Positions 61,030 to 64,000 of a stretch of 64,000 nucleotides of DNA are shown here, in pieces (position 1 is the stretch's first letter; every line of letters starts with the position of its first letter). This DNA is from Akkermansia muciniphila (GTDB lineage: Bacteria; Verrucomicrobiota; Verrucomicrobiia; Limisphaerales; UBA9464): NCBI GenBank assembly GCA_945898055.1, contig CAMDGV010000010.1:1-64000 (forward strand). The letters run 5' to 3'. Under the pieces are notes generated by a model. It ran no database searches, had not been told where the DNA came from, and saw only the letters and a list, made by a program, of their open reading frames with translations. The translations under genes and the position numbers were made by a program.

Positions 61030-64000
61030 TCATTGCCTCGGCGGATCAACCTCGCGAACGGCAGCGCCGTGGGTGTCACTCAGGATCAGGATCGCTAGTT
61101 TGTCCAAGCGGGCGAGTTCTGTCGGACGTAGGGTTTGATAGTCGAGGCCATTGCTGCCCGCGGCGGCTTCGTCGGTTTCGCGGGAGAGACCGCTGTTGAT
61201 GCTGGCGTAGTCGAACTTTCCTCGCAGATCGGTGTAGCCGTCTTTCATATATCGCACGGTCCCGCCGCGAAGTCGGGCGTAAACCTTGACATAGGCTTTG
61301 GCGACGGGTTTGCCGGAGGCTTGATCTCGCAGGTCCAATCGGCCGTAGTTTTCGGCCAAAGCGAGTTTGAAAGTGTTAGCGTGATAGGCTTGGGCTTGGC
61401 GCTTTCCGCCACCGAGGATTTCGACAAGCACGTTTGCTTGGGCGAATCGTTCGGGAAGGGCGATCTCCAGCGTGTCGCGGCCTTTCGGCAAGGTTTGGAC
61501 CACGCTCATCGTCGGCTTGATGATACCAAAACGATCGGGATCTCGCGTGACGAAGGGGCTGCTGCTGAAGAGGAATTCGGGATCCATCAAATAATAGTTC
61601 ACTGTCACCTCGGCGAGATTGCGCCAGGTCAGCGCGATCGAGCGATTCTCGACTTTAAATTCAAAAGTCGGTTCGCCGGCCGCTAGAGTGCCTTGTTGTT
61701 TTTCGCGATCGGGCGGGCCATCGGGTCGGGCCACGGTTTGGCCTTCGATTTCGTCCAGTTGCGCCCTCACTTCGGCAAACTTGGCGCGCCAGCGATCCAC
61801 CGGGTGATCGGCGTATTGCGTCGCGATGCCGCGGGCTTCCGCCAACTTCTCTTCGTAGAACGCCGCGTAGCAACGGAGGTAATCGTATTGGAGGCGCATC
61901 GGCACTGCGTCGACTGGGATGGCTTTGAAACGGGCCATTGCTTCCTCCACCCGATCTTGCAGGAACAGGTAATAGGTCACGCTAAGCGATTCGACGGCGT
62001 TCAAGGTCGGGCGGAACGCGAGGATGCTGAGAAGATGTCGATACTGCGCCAACAGCACCGGATTGGCAATGCGATGTTCGGCACTGACGCGATGCACGCG
62101 TTGGTTCACCAGTGGGGAATATTCGAAGTGCTCGTAGGTGTGACGTTCAATGGGATCAATGGTGACCAATCGAGTATCGAGCCAGTCGCCGCATTGGCTG
62201 ATGAAGTCGTCGTGGTGACGCAACCATTCGCGGACGATGGTCGGATCGTTGTGCACGAGGGCGTACCGAGTATTGGGTTCACTCCAGATGTGATGGCGAT
62301 CGAGGAAGGAGGTTAGTTTTCGGAAGAAATCCACGTTGGTGCGGGAACGCCAGGCCACCCGCTCGAGGTTGAGTCGGTTGAGATTGTGCTGCTCCAAGAA
62401 TGCGAAGACGTCGGACTCGGGCGCTTGTTGGGAGATATAGTCCCAGGAAGCGGTGTCGATCCTAGACAATTGTCGCACGACGCGGAAGCCGAGAGGCTTA
62501 GCCGTGCCGGCGGTTTTTCCAGCCAAAGTAGCATTGGCGGGGAAGTGAAGGAAGGGCGCCGGATTGGCGTTGGTAGGCGGCGCGGGGAAGTAAAAATGAT
62601 ACTCGGCTTGATGCGTGGTATAAGGCTCGAGTCGCACAAACCGACTGCGGGTGGCGCGACTGCCGAGCACTGGAAGAGCCCCCTCGGGCACTTGGGTCAG
62701 CAGGTCTAACTTCAACGGTGAGGATCCGGGGTTGCTGACCACGAGGTGCGCTCCGTAGACCACGCCGCTTAGAAATTCTTCGCTGACGAATTTATCAAAC
62801 TTCTCATTACCCTCGATTCGGTAACGATCGGCGTGACGGAAGAAGCTTTCACTGAGCAACAAGCCTGGCCCGGTCTCGGCAGATCCGGCCGCGGTCGCGG
62901 ACTTGAATTGTTTAAGGAACACGATGACCGGGCCACCCGCGGTCAGTGTGTACGCGTTATGCTCAGTTTTGCTGTTGTGCGTCGGGGGATCGAACGGCAG
63001 GTCAAGCACGGCCAGCGCGAGCAACATTTCGGTGAAGTTCCGATGCGCTTCGGCGAAGTGGACGGAGAGGAACGGGCTACGTCCATCCCAATCCGCGAAG
63101 TCGCGCCAGAAGGCATTGATGGTTACCAGGGAGGCGTCCTGGCGCTCGATAGGCAGGCGGTAGTAGTTATTCTCGGCCCGTTCCTGAGCGGGACCTAGGG
63201 CTCGGTAATAGGCTTGAGCCAGAGCTGCAACCCGGCCCAGAGCCAAACCGTCGGCATCGAAGTCACTCAAGATGGCCTCCTTACTCATGGAACGACGCAT
63301 GGAACGGCTGGCGTCTTTGGCATCGGCAACGGCGTTGGTGATTCCACCAGCAACACCCGCACCGGCAGCCGATTCTCGGGGTCGCAGGGCAAAGCGAAGT
63401 AGTTGTTCCTTATCCCGGAAGCCCCGATCCATTGATCGTTTCTCTAACTTTACCGCATCAGATCCTGCCGCAAGTGTCTCAGAGGCCGTCTCTGGAGCAT
63501 TTGACCTCGCCTGCAACCCCGCCTTCCGCTCGGCCTGGCGCAGTTGTTGGACCCGACCACGCGGTGCGCCGCCAGGTGCGCCAGCGGACTCCGCCTCCGA
63601 TTCCAAGGCTCGCCCTCGCAGGGCGGTTTCGAAGAGTTTGTCTTCCGCCTCCGGATTGGACGGCAGCAATTCCCAGAGTTCGCGCAGGTGTCGTGCGGTC
63701 GATTTCGTTTCGCCCGGCAGACGTCGCGCCAGCAAGACCCGTTCCACCACGTTCAGCCGTGCGTAGACCCAAGGCTCTAGGTACCGCTTCAGGTCGGCCT
63801 CCAGCAGGTAATCATCGAGGAAAGTCCGATCCTTCTTGTGCTTTAAATAGGGCTGAATGACCTCGGTGAAGAACTTCGGATCTTTCCGGCTGAGGAACAA
63901 ATTGAGCTCGTGGCAGGCGAACTCGCTGTATTTGGCGCGCTGGTCGGCTTCCTTCAGTCGCGGCCAGTCGAGAATCCACGCGAACTTCGCCAAGGTCGCA
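61030..64000 (-). CDS. Very large unknown protein, N-terminus beyond the window
   Basis: The frame is open from the right edge to a stop at 61030 (about 990 residues visible). The first ordinary start inside the window is TTG 63993, but the frame continues past the edge. The visible part has helical regions (FFTEVIQPYLKHKKDRTFLD, DDYLLEADLKRYLEPWVYAR), an Ala/Gly-rich linker, and a long beta-rich section with LTAGGPVIVFLKQFKSATAA and LLAQYRHLLSILAFRPTLNA. The end (DLRDQASGKPVAKAYVKVYA) resembles a carboxypeptidase-regulatory or macroglobulin-like beta domain. I recall large proteins of this kind in planctomycetes and Verrucomicrobia, but no function can be given. By eye it is more GC-rich than the central genes. 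Confidence 0.75.
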   Translation of the reverse strand, partial: ATLAKFAWILDWPRLKEADQRAKYSEFACHELNLFLSRKDPKFFTEVIQPYLKHKKDRTFLDDYLLEADLKRYLEPWVYARLNVVERVLLARRLPGETKSTARHLRELWELLPSNPEAEDKLFETALRGRALESEAESAGAPGGAPRGRVQQLRQAERKAGLQARSNAPETASETLAAGSDAVKLEKRSMDRGFRDKEQLLRFALRPRESAAGAGVAGGITNAVADAKDASRSMRRSMSKEAILSDFDADGLALGRVAALAQAYYRALGPAQERAENNYYRLPIERQDASLVTINAFWRDFADWDGRSPFLSVHFAEAHRNFTEMLLALAVLDLPFDPPTHNSKTEHNAYTLTAGGPVIVFLKQFKSATAAGSAETGPGLLLSESFFRHADRYRIEGNEKFDKFVSEEFLSGVVYGAHLVVSNPGSSPLKLDLLTQVPEGALPVLGSRATRSRFVRLEPYTTHQAEYHFYFPAPPTNANPAPFLHFPANATLAGKTAGTAKPLGFRVVRQLSRIDTASWDYISQQAPESDVFAFLEQHNLNRLNLERVAWRSRTNVDFFRKLTSFLDRHHIWSEPNTRYALVHNDPTIVREWLRHHDDFISQCGDWLDTRLVTIDPIERHTYEHFEYSPLVNQRVHRVSAEHRIANPVLLAQYRHLLSILAFRPTLNAVESLSVTYYLFLQDRVEEAMARFKAIPVDAVPMRLQYDYLRCYAAFYEEKLAEARGIATQYADHPVDRWRAKFAEVRAQLDEIEGQTVARPDGPPDREKQQGTLAAGEPTFEFKVENRSIALTWRNLAEVTVNYYLMDPEFLFSSSPFVTRDPDRFGIIKPTMSVVQTLPKGRDTLEIALPERFAQANVLVEILGGGKRQAQAYHANTFKLALAENYGRLDLRDQASGKPVAKAYVKVYARLRGGTVRYMKDGYTDLRGKFDYASINSGLSRETDEAAAGSNGLDYQTLRPTELARLDKLAILILSDTHGAAVREVDPPRQ

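Noticed and set aside
60552-61079. 175-residue minus-strand frame
   Set aside because: It reads straight through the tRNA-Ala gene and has no domain.
61135-62316. Plus-strand frames opposite the large right-edge protein
   Set aside because: They mirror the coding strand and lack family features; the minus-strand frame is continuous for about 3 kb.

Overview
The window reads as a piece of a Verrucomicrobiota chromosome (inference). Pointers are a DUF1549/DUF1553 protein, a PVC-type membrane-bound dehydrogenase/cytochrome c, a PEP-CTERM protein, a very large LTD/CotH surface protein and BamB-like propeller proteins, beside ordinary Gram-negative housekeeping genes (lpxA, nadC, birA, coaX, lysS, cysS, rpsR, rpmG). 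Most genes are chromosomal. Several stretches are graveyards of mobile DNA.

Left edge (1-3.1 kb): this is the most striking region. An HRDC-domain accessory gene overlaps a reverse transcriptase with the diversity-generating retroelement (DGR) signature. Directly behind it lies a non-coding template repeat whose silent reading frame spells the variable end of a formylglycine-generating-enzyme/C-type-lectin fold and is loaded with AAC codons. The target gene with the variable repeat is not in the window and probably lies just left of position 1 or elsewhere. Three bases after the hairpin that closes the repeat comes an IS110/IS1111-type element with a frameshifted transposase and a roughly 290-nt structured 3' non-coding end, a candidate bridge/seek RNA. 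It is bounded by a 10-bp direct repeat.

3.1-6 kb: accessory debris. It holds an intact VapBC toxin-antitoxin pair, a tyrosine-recombinase tail, a frameshifted secreted protein and an AbiEi-like antitoxin broken by a stop codon.

6-15 kb: a secreted protein pair, the nadC-birA-coaX cofactor operon (NAD, biotin ligase, CoA), an M3 peptidase and a CvpA-like membrane protein. 15.1-17.3 kb holds decayed IS1380 and IS21 elements. 17.3-24.8 kb carries surface or secreted proteins (PEP-CTERM, a 1393-residue CotH protein, a membrane-anchored unknown).

25-29 kb: a glucarate catabolic set (dehydratase, permease, glucarate dehydratase). 29-36.4 kb: lysS with an unusual internal insertion, facing a four-gene MacAB-TolC-type export operon. 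36.5-44 kb: hisH and a DUF218 gene, a zinc-ribbon gene, the DUF1549/1553 protein, a FAH-family hydrolase and cysS.

44-50 kb: comF and a CPBP protease, then an overlapping znuA-znuC-znuB-zur zinc operon with a palindromic operator candidate, and a dksA-like/rpmG/rpsR operon. 50.7-57.9 kb: an oxidoreductase, a decayed IS4/IS1634-like element, a PVC cytochrome protein, an MnmD-like methyltransferase and lpxA. 58-64 kb: a nucleoside-transporter fragment, a UDP-sugar 4,6-dehydratase lacking an ordinary start codon, a small unknown gene, tRNA-Ala(GGC), and a large unknown protein that runs off the right edge.

Three interrupted genes (near 2.62, 4.75 and 25.05 kb) break at homopolymer runs. They could be real pseudogenes or base-calling errors.
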